The notes under the pieces are model-generated. The model was not told the DNA's origin, did no database searches, and saw only the letters and a program-made list of their open reading frames with translations. Of a stretch of DNA of 64,000 nucleotides, positions 45,626 to 57,640 are shown piece by piece. Both the position numbers and the translations under genes were made by a program. Numbering within the stretch: the stretch's first letter is position 1; the number at the start of each line of letters is the position of its first letter. Origin of the DNA: Gigaspora margarita (Eukaryota > Glomeromycota > Glomeromycetes > Diversisporales > Gigasporaceae); the NCBI GenBank assembly GCA_009809945.1, contig WTPW01000930.1:161676-225675 (forward strand), read 5' to 3'.

Positions 45626-45925
45626 GGCCTTTGCAATAGAAAGAGCCAATACTGGTTTATATACGATTTTGAAAAATTATGTTTGTTTTGTTCAGACTGA
45701 TCTGGGTTAATCAAAAATTTTATGATTTGATTGGTCAGTTGTATTAGGCAATCCCGTGATTTATGAAACTCCAAAGAAATTTTTTTAAATAACTCAATTT
45801 TTTATTGTGCAAATCAATTTCCATTTATAATTGAAAAATGTAGCTCGTATCGAAATTTATCCAGATACAACAAAAACTCAATTTTCATTTTGGGTAGTAT
45901 CAGCCCTTTCTATTGCAAAGGCCCC
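45626..45925. mobile_element. MITE of 300 bp, GGGGCCTTTGCAATAG ends
   Basis: GGGGCCTTTGCAATAGAAAG is exactly mirrored by CTTTCTATTGCAAAGGCCCC, with a further diverged match inwards. ATGT lies on both flanks. Non-coding; minus-strand frames across it are chance. Confidence 0.8.
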
Positions 45926-46020
45926 ATGTGATCAATTGATCTTTGGTTTAGGTCAGGATAAATGATCCATGAGGGATTGTGTTTACCTTGTTACACAGAT
46001 CAACAAATAAGTACACTTTT

Positions 46021-46144
46021 TTTGTTTTTTTTTTACAGCTTTTTTTTTTATTTCTTATAAGGTCGCTATTCGTCATTGTGTTAATTTTTTGTTTTTTTTA
46101 TAGCTTATTTTATTTCTTATAAGATGCTGTTCATCATTGTGTTG
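46021..46144. repeat. Direct repeat, about 65-bp unit twice
   Basis: TTTATTTCTTATAAGGTCGC and TTTATTTCTTATAAGATGCT, each followed by ATTCGTCATTGTGTT or a close variant, follow T-rich runs. It is a tandem duplication in low-complexity DNA. Confidence 0.65.
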
Positions 46145-46721
46145 TTGTTATTAGTACCTCTTTTTGTCATTGGTATTATTGTCATCATCATTGATTTTGT
46201 ATTGTCATTGCACTTATACTTGTTATAGATAAGGTGTGAATATCGTTAGTAAGGTGTCACTTTTACAGTACAATGCTATGCATGTTTGTTGTTTATTAGT
46301 AATGGTCTACTTTTTTTCTATTGTTATTTCATTGTGTCTTTAACTTTCTTGTACTGCTGGTTTATTTGTAGTATTCTGTTATTCATAGAGAAATCTATAT
46401 AGAAAAATAGAATTTTAGCACTTGATTGTTGTTGTAACTGGTAGAGCTATCTATGGGTATGGGTACTGTAAATGAAGTTGTTAATGGGTTGAAATTAGAA
46501 GATAGAGTACAATAGTTAGTGTTAGATAGTAAATTTAGAGATAAGATTAGATTTGTGTGAGATTAGGGTAGAGGTTAGAGTGAAATTAGTATTAAGATTA
46601 GTAGTATTAGTGTGTGTTTTAGATAATACAATATAAATAAAAATAATTATTAAATAAATATATACTAACCATCTTGTGCCCTCTTCTTAAGAAATAAGTT
46701 GCAATTAATGGATATAGTGGG

Positions 46722-47016
46722 TTAGGTTCTAAAAATAAAAATAATTTAAAATAAATTAAATAAAATAATTTAAAATTAATAAAATAATTTAAAATAATTT
46801 AAAATAAAATAAAATAAGTTACAAAAAATTAAAGAAAAAATAAAAAAATTATTAAAATTAAAATGAAATAAAAAAAATAAATTTTAAAAACAAGAAAAAA
46901 AATAATTCTTTAAATAAAATAATTTAAAAAAAGTAAAATTAAAAATGAATTAAAAAAAATAACAAAAAAAATATAAAGAATTAAAAAAAAATAAAAATAT
47001 ATTTTAAAAAAATAAA
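46722..47016. repeat. A-rich low-complexity tract (AAATAATTTAAAAT)
   Basis: About 300 bases consist almost only of A and T in AAATAATTTAAAATAAAT-like permutations. It directly precedes the second pogo-like element. Confidence 0.75.
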
Positions 47017-48201
47017 TACTGTCTTTCTTCTCTACAATTACCTTTTATATAGTTACAACCTCTATATAATTACACAAAATTTAACTACCATTTTTTTATA
47101 TAAAAAATACCTTTATATAACACAAATAGCTTATAATCACTATCATATTTTTTAGAAGCTTCTTGAGATTTTTTTATTAGTAAAATACTTTTATATAATC
47201 ACAATATCATATATAAAAGTATAAATTTTACTACTATAGATTCCCAAAAGTAAGCTATATTTTGTTATACAAAAATCAGAAGTTTGCTTGTTTTGGGTTA
47301 AATTTAGTTTTTAGTAATCACAAGTAGTTGCTACATAGTGAAGTCCAAATTTTACTAAATAATTTGATTATAATCTCTTAAGTAAACTTGTTCGAAAGAT
47401 CGAAATGCATATACTCTAAAATTTTTATCCAAATTGGAAAATTCTTTATTATTTGACTTTTAATTTTTACGTTCGTTGAATATACTTTTTTAAAAAATTT
47501 TACTTTTTTCGTCAAATGTAAAAGTCAAAAGTTAAATAATAAAATGTTCTTTATTTTTGCTAAAAATTTTAATATACATATATTTTGATCTTCTTAATAA
47601 GTATACTTAAGCGAATAATATCAATTTATATAGTAAAATTTGGACTTTACTATGTAGTGACTATTATCGATCATGGGAGTAGCTTATTTTCGGGTAAATA
47701 AGTTTTTGGGCTTTTTGGTCAAAACAAAGGGATAGCTTATTTTCAGAAATCTATGGTAAGTAAATCGATTAACACATTAAGAAAGCTATTTGACATGCAA
47801 ATTATACATATTCTAGAATTTTGACAAACTTGACAAACTATTATTAATTTGTTTTTTTTTATTATATGTTGGACAAAAAAATAATTTATTTTTTTTATCT
47901 AACATAAAGTAAAGAAATTAATTAATAAAAGTTCGTCCAAATTATATAAAACTTTTAGAATATGTGTAATTTGTTATTCCAAACAACTTTACTTAATGCA
48001 TAAAAGTTGATTTGCTTAGTAAAATTTGGACTTTTATATGTAGCAACTATTTGTGATTATAATATTTACTTCTATATAATCACATAATATAAACCACAGT
48101 ATTAGATGTGATTATATAGGTAATTACTATATAATCACACCTCTTTATAATCACCATTTTTGCTGCAACAAACTGCGTGATTATATAGGAGAAAGACAGT
48201 A
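47017..48201. mobile_element. 1.18-kb pogo-like composite element, copy 2
   Basis: The same ends (TACTGTCTTTCTTCTCTACA, TATAGGAGAAAGACAGTA), the same nested GAAAATAAGCT-type unit in the middle and nearly the same length as 35110-36292 (1185 against 1183 bp). The composite therefore spread as one unit after the inner insertion. Non-coding. Confidence 0.8.
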
Positions 48202-49170
48202 TATATATATATAACTATATACAAGCAATTTAAATTTATTTAGAATAATATGAGTTTTAAACTTTGGCAAAAATTTTAAGAATATACAAAGAATTGAAAT
48301 TAAAATCTTTGGCAGCAAATAGATATACTTGAATATAAGATAACAGATATATAAGTATGAATTAATAATGCAAAAAAAATGTAGTAACAGAGAATAATTA
48401 ATAATATATTTGAAGAATAATGTTTTAAAACATTTAGCAATCAAAAATATTTTAGGCAGGTAGCCAAAAATATTTATAGTTTAAACTGTCTAAAATATTT
48501 TTTGGCATTATGGTATTACAATTTAGATCAATATGTATAGCATTAGCTATAATTTTAGCCAGTTAGCTAAACCCCTTGGTTTAGCTAATATTGCCTATAG
48601 TTATAGCTAGTTATTTCTAACTATAATTGTAGGCATTTCTATTCTTATTACAGTATATAAAAAGATGGCCAACAGATACAAATAAGGTTCCTTATTTTAA
48701 TCTTATTTGTGCCTGATTGGCATCTTGTTAGTTATTCCTTATACCATATTACAGAATTACAGATTTTGATCAAGTTTCTAGAACTAATTAAATTCTTCCA
48801 TATGGCCTTTAACAATTTTTGTCATAAATCATAATTTGAAATAAAATCTATATTTTTTACTTAACCTGCTAGCCTTCTAAAACCCACTAATACTTGTTTA
48901 TTATAATTTTTTTTTAAAACTAACTCTAGCTCTAAATCCCTAACCCTAAAAAATGCACGCCAAAAAAATTTAGTTTTTGAAATTTTATACTATAATTTCA
49001 TTTTAATCTGGATTTCATTATAATCTGTCACAATTATTGATTATCAATTTATCTATCTAGAAAAAAATATACAAAAAAAATCAAAATTATAAAATCTAAA
49101 AGCATATATATAATTATAATTTGAGAATAATAATCAAATTCGATAAATACACTTACAATTTTTGTATTGA
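48202..49170. other. AT-rich spacer
   Basis: It holds a small hairpin at about 48660-48720 (AACAGATACAAATAAGGTTC with a partial complement) and a CCCTAACCCTAAAA patch near 48938. No gene. Confidence 0.45.
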
Positions 49171-49180
49171 CACTTAGCAG

Positions 49181-49936
49181 AGCATAGCAGAAGTTCATTT
49201 TGATTGGTTGTTAAAATACCCCAGAAAAATGTCGATCACACCTCAGATAGATTACCGGCTATGCCCGGATAAAGTTTATTATGAACTTTTAATACTCTCT
49301 AAAGACGCTTTTACAGTACATTTAATACAGTTTAATAATTACTGTTTTAATTTAAATATCACGAAATATATATCTATATTATTTATTATACGATAAATAT
49401 ATTATTTTACAAAAAATACTTAAATCAGCTTCGCAATACATTATTACGCATACCCAAAAACCCTAAACACTACCACTATTACAACTTTTTGTATCTATAA
49501 ACGTTATTTTTAAATTATATTCATAGTCTAAATATATACAATAAAAGGTTTTAGAATAGTAATTCAAAATAGTACTTTTCTTTTTTACTTGTAAGGTAAA
49601 CAAGCCCAGTTAAAACAACTACTCACAATTTCACTTACTAATTGCTTAGATCGCTGAACCACCTTCCTGACCTTTCAAAATATTCACTTCTCATCTAGTT
49701 TCTTGAACTACTGTATCTTACGTATCTCTCATTGAAAAACAGTAGGTTTAAAGATGAAAAATAGGTTGCTTAAGTTTATTGTTTCATCACGTATTACAAA
49801 AAAAAATTTTTATATGGCATGACGATTTTTACTAATAAAAGTATTTTAAAAATTACAATTGACTGTATAAATAAATGATCATCACCAATCATATTTATTC
49901 AAATTTTAGCCAATCAAAATGAACTTCTGCTATGCT
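49181..49936. mobile_element. MULE-like element of 756 bp, exact 9-bp TSD
   Basis: AGCATAGCAGAAGTTCATTT at the left is mirrored by AAATGAACTTCTGCTATGCT at the right, about 28 bp in all. ACTTAGCAG flanks both sides exactly (49172-49180 and 49937-49945). A 9-bp duplication is typical of Mutator-like elements. Inside is a 62-codon frame without recognisable similarity and no transposase. Confidence 0.82.
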
Positions 49937-49945
49937 ACTTAGCAG

Positions 49946-51227
49946 CTAGTGCTTTTTATCCAGAATCTAGAAGAGATTTAAATTTGGTTTGATCAAAATT
50001 AAATTGATACAATATGCATGGTATAAAAAAAAAACTATAAAGCCCAATATACTACAACTATATAAGGAAAAACCAGTAAAATGCACAACCAAAAATAGAA
50101 AAAACATACTAGCAAAATTAAAAACTATTAAAAATAATTTGTTGGTCTACATAACAAAACATGTTTACTTATTTTATCAAATAGAAATCTTTAAACTTCT
50201 ATTTAAGGGTAGGTGGTATGTAGATTATTTTTTATATAGTTTTATATGGTATTTTGAAATTTTATATAAACCTGATATATGCTACTAATAAAACTTTTTT
50301 AAATTACAACTAATTTTCATCAAAATTTTACAAAATATAAATAAAACAATTTATCTATTATGGTAACATTTTGAACTATTATTATATTTTAAAAAAATAT
50401 AGTTGTATATATCACAAAGTTTTTCTGAATGAGCCCAAATTTTTTTGGAGTTACACAAAATCACTAATTCTGATTGGTCAATTTACATAAATTTATAAGT
50501 TATTTTATTACTAAATTTTAATACCCAATCTTTAAAAATATATTTTTTACTAAGTTTTTTAACCAATTTTAATAATTTTACTATTATTAGAATCAGAAAA
50601 GCCTGCTCTACAAACTTGTCTTAAGTATTAAAATTAGTTTACTTAATATAATTTTTCATAAAATTAATTATAAAAAAAATTTACCATTAAGATTATATAA
50701 TTTAAAATAGTACCCCTACCCTTAATTTTCTAATTTTAAAATTTTAATATACAAACAAAATTTTTTTAAACTCTTACTTATTTCAAAAATATGGCTATTT
50801 ATTGGTAGTAATTTTACTTGTAAGCAGATATATTTTATTTTGGTTAAAACTAGAATGAATATCGATATTAAAAGGAATAGTATGTTATTCCAGCACAGCA
50901 TTTTAACATGTAAAATTATAGATTTTTAATGTTTAATCGAATACAAGATTTTGTGAACTCACTATTCTAAATGGCAAATTACCATATACTCCATCAATTT
51001 GTATAACTATGTTCCTAGTACTTATTTTTATTTTTACTTCTAATTTAATTTTTTTTATTATTAATAAATAAATAGATATTTATTTGGCATCTTATTTTTA
51101 GAAAGAACTGAGCAGTGAAGCTATTGTGGACCTAGATTTACATACTATCCTTTTTTGGTAATAGCACAGCAGCCTAAGTTACTCATAAGTGAGATATATA
51201 TATATATACACACATATGTACCAATAG
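49946..51227. other. AT-rich spacer
   Basis: Only AT-driven open frames (for example 49989-50288) are seen, with Lys/Asn/Tyr-rich translations and no family resemblance. An AT dinucleotide run lies at 51195-51210. Confidence 0.45.
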
Positions 51228-51242
51228 ATGTATTATATAATT

Positions 51243-51898
51243 TTTTTTATTTTAACCACCCAGCGCACTATCGGTCGGGCGGGTGCAGTTGGTGCAACTT
51301 TTATTAAGGTCTTTTTATTTGGTCATGGGAGCCCGACAACCCAGACCCCCTACATTTTGTAATAGTCTACATATGTGCATCTATTCTAATTTTTCTACCA
51401 TGGCTAACTGGTACTAAGCCATTACTTATTTTTAATTTCTACCGTGGCTAACCGGTATTAAGCCAACCTATTTTTTAGTTTTCAACCGAACTCAATCGGC
51501 TGACCCATTTCTAACTGGGGGATTTTACCGGAACTATCCAGAGAATTCATAAAGAGCACCAACACCAGTAGTGGACGAGTTCGACCAGACTTCAACCTCG
51601 TTCCAATTGTTCTAGAAGTTTTTTACCCCTGAGGCCAGCAGAAAACGAACAAGGATATCAATCCCATTAGAGCAAGTTACACAATATCTGTCCGAATTGG
51701 TCCGAGACCTCTAACACAGCCAAACCTGAGCTATGGCTGAGCCGTCCAAACACGGTTCTAGCATCCTAATTCAAGCCATCCTTCACATGATCGTGTGTAG
51801 TTAAATTTTACCGTTCGTAGGACTTGAACTGGCAACCTTATGTATGGAAACGGTTAATGCCCTGGGAGCGCAACCACTACGCTATCGACCCGCAGGAC
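51243..51898 (-). mobile_element. tRNA-derived SINE, copy 2, 15-bp TSD
   Basis: The head on the minus strand reads GTCCTGCGGGTCGATAGCGT, with A-box-like TAGCGTAGTGGTTGCGC and B-box-like AGTTCAAGTCC. The body and GTTAAAATAAAAAA tail match the copy at 40559-41247. ATGTATTATATAATT flanks both sides exactly (51228-51242 and 51899-51913). Similarity between the copies is strongest in the head and near the tail and weaker in the middle. Confidence 0.88.
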
Positions 51899-52278
51899 AT
51901 GTATTATATAATTATACATATACTGATAGTAAATATTACACAACCTTAATAAAGATAGTAAAGATAGTACATTCAAAAAACAAAGCAATAAATATGGTAG
52001 TATAAGCAAACCAAGATTAAGATCAGTAATTGTTTGAAAAAAATTGAGTGATAAAGCTATCATGGATCATGATTTATTTAATTAATTAGTAATCAAAATA
52101 TAAATAATAAATAATGTATTACAAAATTTTTTGTTATAAGTAAATCTAACTATTAGATATGGACTTACTGCATTATAATCTTTCACTATAGTCTCTTTAC
52201 AATTTTTGGTAATCATTAATTATCAATTAATTATACTGGCATAAAATCTGACAAAAATAATATATATATTATAGTTGC

Positions 52279-52533
52279 TAGGGTTTCTCAAATTCAAATC
52301 AAATCAAATATTGGATCAATTTGAATTTGATCAAATCAAATTGACCCTGATTTGAATTTGATTTGATTCAAATATTTGGATTTGAATTAAATTTGAATTT
52401 GAATGTTTAATAGTAATTTTCAAATCAAATCAAATATTTGTCAAATCAAATCAAATTTGGCCAGATTTGAATTTGAATTTGATCAAATATTTGATTCAAA
52501 TATTTGAAGATCAAATCAAATTGCAGAACCCTA
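52279..52533. mobile_element. hAT-like word-repeat element, TTTGATTTGA word, second copy, 8-bp TSD
   Basis: The ends are TAGGGTTTC and GAACCCTA. ATAGTTGC flanks both sides exactly (52271-52278 and 52534-52541). The 255-bp interior repeats AAATCAAATC and TTTGAATTTG in both orientations, as at 45122-45386, in opposite overall order. Confidence 0.88.
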
Positions 52534-52544
52534 ATAGTTGCTAC

Positions 52545-53650
52545 TATAAAAAGCCACTTATATATAAAAAAATATAACAAAATTTAAATTTATTAACAAT
52601 ATTTTAAAATTTATTAATAAAATTTAAATTTATATTAAAATTTTCTGCTTTTTATTGGTTGATTATATTACACTACAGCTAAAAAAATTGGTGTCTATAT
52701 ATAAAATTTGTTGACTTTAGATAGTACTGACTGTAGTAAAGTCAAAGAATATAAGCATAAATATAGATCATAGTTGAAATACCAAGAGGATGCAATATAT
52801 TTATACTATAATTCAAGTTGATTCAGATGATTTGTAGAATTTTTTTTCACTATATCTTCTTGATCTTGGTCATGATCATAATCATGATCATCTAATATAT
52901 ATAAAAAATGGTAGAAGTAAACATTTTCTTTTTTGTGTGTTGTAAAAAAATTTTTTACATTGATCTTTACATAAAAGAGATACAACAACCAAAAATGAAA
53001 TAATTACATTACATATAACATATAACAAATGTTATATGATCATATATGGTAGGTTACAATAGTCAGCCCAAAATTATAAAGCACTAATAACATATATTTT
53101 TTTATCTTTATAATACTCTTCATACTTTTTCTTACTTTGTTATTTTAATTTTTTTTTAATTTTTTATAGATATTTTTATTTTAAACATTTTTTTTTTTAC
53201 TTTATAATAATTTATTTATTTAATAAAATATTATTCAAATTATTTCAAAATTTCAAAATATATATAATTTGTCTTCTAAATAATATTACTTAGAGCTTTA
53301 TTATCAATTTACTTAGTATAATTTTAACTTTATATATGGAAATTATAATTGATTATTAAAATAACAAGTTTTAAAAATTTTTATTTGTTAAAAAAATTAT
53401 AAAATAACATATAAAAATATTTATAATAATAGAATAAATAATTCAAATAATATAATAAAATGTGATTATATAGAGTAGTTTTATTTTATTTATTTTTTTT
53501 ATTTTTTTTTTTATAAGTGAGGTCTGTTCTCATTTTCTTTATTTCAATTAATATAGATATTACAAGAGTATCTATAATATGTTATATTAATCTTATAGGA
53601 AGGGGGAGGCTAAAGCTAATTTACTTCTGACCTAGACTTAACTAAGGAAG
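52545..53650. other. AT-rich spacer at the 3' side of the LINE
   Basis: No gene was recognised. It includes T-rich runs (53140-53220, 53488-53512). The true LINE 3' end lies somewhere near 53550-53660 and was not fixed. Confidence 0.4.
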
Positions 53651-53663
53651 GTCACAGACCTAA

Positions 53664-54336
53664 CTAGATTATGTCACTAATAGTAAGGGGTAATGAGTTG
53701 TGAGATATAAATTGTTGGGTCCATTGTCTATATTTTATCTCTAGTAGATTAGAGTTATTTAGAGCTAGTATAGGTGGGAATATGGGGATTGTATTATTCA
53801 GTACCATTGCTGTACTTGCGACTATACTCCTGCTAGTTTTCCAAAAAGTCTTGTAGATATTTTTGATAAGTTTATGGTGAAGAGTAGCCATCATTTTAGC
53901 TTGTATTTTTAGGTCATGGCTAGGGAAGGCTGTAAATGAAGTAATGATGCCGATTGGTAATGGGTTTGTGATTGTGAGGTGTAGTTTAATGAATCTGTCA
54001 ATGAAGGGCTGAAAGTTGATATTAGTGAGTTGGTAGTTAGTGCAGAGTTTGTTAAGTGTCATAGATGATAGTGTTAATTTTTATTTTATTTGTATAGCAT
54101 ATAATCCAGTATATATCGTCTTTCCATTCTATTTTGCACTGGGGCATCTTGGGTTGGAGTATTTGTGTGAATTGCAGTAGTGGAGATTTAGAAGATTTGG
54201 TAGTTCTTTGGAGATTAGCTTTATTTTGAATGCTTTTATTGCCGAGTGCTTTGGGTATGTGTATAGTGACAGAGGCTTGTTTTTGTATGAAATTTGCTCA
54301 TAGGTACATTTTCAGTTAACTTGATACATGGGGTTA
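53664..54336 (-). pseudogene. LINE ORF2 C-terminal remnant
   Basis: The longest piece (54062 to 53664) reads MTLNKLCTNYQLTNINFQPF and ends HNSLPLTISDII before a stop. Just upstream, broken frames give NPRCPSA and GKTIYTGLYAIQ. It lies past the RNase H-like part, where these LINEs have a poorly conserved tail. It is separated from the rest by the 54337-55864 insertion. Confidence 0.55.
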
Positions 54337-54399
54337 GGGAGCTTCCAGAAATCAGCTGATTTCTGGGTGGGTGGGTGGGTCAGCTGAAGTATCAGGTGT

Positions 54400-55544
54400 A
54401 ATTCCGGCCAAAATTTCATAATTCCGGCCAAAGTTGCAAAATTATTTTTGACCAAAATTATAGATTTATTAATAATATTTGATAATTAATAACTTTTGAA
54501 CTACTGGACCAATTTTGATGATTCAACTACCAAAATGATCCTCTCAATGAAGGGTTCTAGTGAGCCCAAAATCGTTAAAATCCAATCACAGGATCCTGTG
54601 ATCGGAATAGATTTGTGTTACTATAAAGTTCTATAATTTATTAAATAATTATAACTATTTATAGCAACACAAATATATTTCGATCTTAGGATCCTGTTAT
54701 TGGATTTTAACGATTTTGGGCTTGTTAGAATCCTCTCATTGAGAGGATCATTTTGGTAGTAAAATCATCGTAATTGGCCTAGTAGATCAGAAGTTATTAA
54801 CAATTAAAAATTAATATTTAATTGGTAATAACTTCTGATATACTGGGCCAATTTCGATGATTTTGCTACCAAAATGATCCTCTCAATGAGAGAATTCTAA
54901 CAAGCCCAAAATCGTTAAAATCCAATNNNNNNNNNNNNNNNNNNNNNNNNNNNNNNNNNNNNNNNNNNNNNNNNNNNNNNNNNNNNNNNNNNNNNNNNNN
55001 NNNNNNNNNNNNNNNNNNNNNNNNNNNCGATCACAGGATCCTGTGATTGGATTTTAACAATTTTGGGCTTGTTAGAATTCTCTCATTGTGAGGATCATTT
55101 TGGTAGTAAAATCATCAAAATTGGCCAAGTAGATCAGAAGTTATTAACAATTAAATATTAATTTTTAATTTTAAATAACTTCTGATCTACGGGGCCAATT
55201 TCGATGATTTTACTACCAAAATGATCCTCTCAATGAGAGGATTCTGACAAGCCCAAAATTGTTAAAATCCAATTACAGGATCCTAAGATCGAAATAAATT
55301 TGTGTTGCTATAAATGGGTTATAATTATTTAATAAATTATAGAACTTTATAGTAACACAAATCTATTCCGATTACAGATCCTGTGATTGGATTTTAACGA
55401 TTTTGGGCTCACTAGAACCCTCTCATTGAGAGGATCATTTTGGTAGTTGAATTAACAAAATTGGTCCAGTAGTTCAAAAGTTATTTACTATTAAATGTTA
55501 TATTTAACTTTTTAATAATTATAAAATCTGATTGGCTAATTGGG
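54400..55544. repeat. Hairpin array, near-symmetrical about the assembly gap
   Basis: The modules TTTTGATGATTCAACTACCA, AAAATGATCCTCTCAATGA, AAAATCGTTAAAATCCAAT and ACAGGATCCTGTGATCG alternate with their complements. They form at least four hairpins left and right of the gap, in mirror order. GTATCAGGTGT occurs directly outside both ends (54389-54399, 55545-55555), like a target duplication of about 9-11 bp. The architecture parallels the palindrome at 23.4 kb, with unrelated sequence. Confidence 0.75.
54927..55027. other. Assembly gap (101 N)
   Basis: A run of 101 unknown bases sits near the symmetry centre of the hairpin array. The true length is unknown. Confidence 0.99.
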
Positions 55545-55573
55545 GTATCAGGTGTGGGTGGGTGGGGTAGGGG

Positions 55574-55807
55574 CAGTGTCTGAAATTCAATTTTTAAATT
55601 AGTTGCGGGCTGCAACCAAATAAAAAAAAATATTTGCAGATTATAAAAATTTATAAAAATTTAGTTGCGCACATAAGCATTTAATAGAAATTTATTAGTA
55701 AATTTTGCAAATTTATGTATGGATTTGCATATGCATTTCAGATCTTGGTTGCAGAATTTTAAAATTTGTTGCAGTCAGCAGACTCTGCAACCCAATTTCA
55801 GACACTG
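55574..55807. mobile_element. hAT-like word-repeat element, TTGCAG word, 8-bp TSD
   Basis: The ends CAGTGTCTGAAATT and AATTTCAGACACTG are perfect inverted repeats of a form typical for hAT elements. The flanks GGTAGGGG and GGTAGGGT agree at 7 of 8 bases. The 234-bp interior repeats TTGCRG and CTGCAAC words. Non-coding. Confidence 0.8.
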
Positions 55808-55895
55808 GGTAGGGTGAGATGGGCTCATAGTAAACAAAAATCAGCTGATTTTTGGAAGCTCCCTTATTCCACTTCATAGTTTTGTGTTAGAAGTG

Positions 55896-57640
55896 CTATT
55901 GGGCCAGGGTTTGGGCATTAATCAAATGTCTAATAAGTTTTCTAGGAGTGTGGGTAATGTTGTTGTATTGGAATTGGTTACTGTAACTGCTTTCTATTTG
56001 ATGAGTAAGTAATTCTGTCTCCACTAGCCTGGTTGGTGCAGGTGGTAATATCATTTCCTTATATTTGATAGAGAGAGTTGTGTCTCTTGTAATCATTATG
56101 ATTTTGATACTTAGCAATAGGTTAGCTAGATTTATCTTGTATATGGATGTATAGTAGTGTATGAGCATAGTTGTTATAGTGTCTATCATGTTTTTTATAG
56201 TCTTTTGGTTTGTAAAGATTTCCATATGACCTTTACGTGGGCTTATTGTGATTGCAGTGACTATTGCTATTAGTACTGCTTTCATAGGGGATGGCCAAGT
56301 AGTATTGTAAATATTTAAAATTAGTGAGGCTTGTTGTATTAATAGGATGGCGAATGGGGTTAGTGTGCCTTTGACTTGTATATTAGCATGTGTTATTTCA
56401 AACTTTATAGATCATCTGGCCTTATCTTTTTTTAGCTGTTTATATACATTCCAAAGAGTTGATTGGATATTTGTAAATTTATTGATTGTGTTTAGCATGA
56501 TTTGGTCAAAGGTATTAATGAATGGCTGGATAGAAAGTTTAGATACATGCTTTTGTTTATATTTAAGGGCCCCTTTGATGCTAGCCATGTGAGCATGAAT
56601 ACTATGGTTGTGGTTAACTCGAATGTAGATTAGTTGTTTAGAAATATTGGTAAAGTAGTATTGTTTAGCTGTTTCTTTTGTTGATTTTAGGTTACAACCA
56701 TAACACCTGGTTAATTGATCTGTGTGTGAGTTTAACTTCCAGTAGCTAAGTCTTGTGATATTTCCTGTGGTTTGACAAGTTTTCCTGAAAAATTCATCCT
56801 GTGTGATTGCCCATTGATGTATGTTTGTATAAATCTCTGGGTGGTGAAGAGGTTTGGTGAGATAGAGTAGAAGTTAGGATGAGTGTAGTTTCTTATTAGT
56901 TCGTAAATATCATTTAACCATCTTGGTTGTCTCCCCTAGGAATTTTTCTGAAATTATGGTAGGATTGTTTCCAATTGAGTAATTCTGTGCATTTGAAATT
57001 CATAAATTGTTCGAGGTATCCAATATTGTGCTGATTTAATTGAGTATATAGTCAGTTGCCATTGGAAGAGAGTCTAATAATATCATTAATGGCCATGCCT
57101 TTTGTGTTTTGTGGTATTGGCCATTGATAGTTGTGGTTTTTGAGTTGAAGGTTCTGTTGGTATATGGCCAGTATGATTTTTGCTGTGGTGGTTCTGTTTT
57201 CTTTTATTAGGAATACTAGAGCTGTGTAAGAATAGAAACATTAGTTTAGCTAAATTCTAGAGCTGCTAAAGGCAGATTTTTAGGGGTGTGATATGAAAGT
57301 TAGAGTGATTAAGAGCCTTGATAAGATGCGAAATATGTTGGAGTGTTTGAATATCAGATGTTTGTTTGAGACTATAGATACAGTGATAGAATATAGGAGT
57401 TTGGAAGAGATTTAGCTATTCCAGCTTTATATTTAGCCACATTGGAATCTGCACGAGTGTTCTTATCACAGGTTGTTGGTAGGTAGGTGTTTTGGATACA
57501 ATATGCTAGCTGTGTTAGTATGACTATATTGGTTATAAATATTAGTTGCTTCTTGGTGATTCTTGAGTATTTCATTTTTTGTATATCTAATAGTTCTTCA
57601 GAAGTGATGCTTTTGTGTATTGTCTAGTATTTTAGGATCT
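55896..57640 (-). pseudogene. LINE ORF2, RNase H-like region and linker
   Basis: On the minus strand, WPSPMKAVLIAIVTAITISP and HMEIFTNQKTIKN (about 56330-56170) resemble the RNase H pattern of a helix with an acidic-to-Ala start followed by a -IFTD- strand; the usual Asp is replaced by Asn here. Upstream, KYKQKHVSKLSIQPFINTFD and WNVYKQLKKDKA belong to the linker after the reverse transcriptase. The plus-strand frame at 56347-56592 is antisense to this and not a gene. Confidence 0.6.

Larger units (their letters stand above)
54337..55864. mobile_element. Compound insertion in the LINE, GGGAGCTTCCARAAATCAG ends
   Basis: AGGGAGCTTCCAGAAATCAG and CTGATTTTTGGAAGCTCCCT are inverted over about 30 bp. 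LINE-like coding resumes on both sides, which fixes the borders. Inside are a hairpin array (54400-55544) flanked by GTATCAGGTGT on both sides, a GGGT-rich stretch, and a hAT-like element (55574-55807). Confidence 0.7.

Noticed and set aside
51830-51898. tRNA gene on the minus strand
   Set aside because: As for the first SINE: the tRNA-like head belongs to a retroposon with a tail and a 15-bp duplication.
56347-56592. 81-codon plus-strand frame with a hydrophobic translation
   Set aside because: It is antisense to the LINE, whose minus-strand reading is collinear with known domains.
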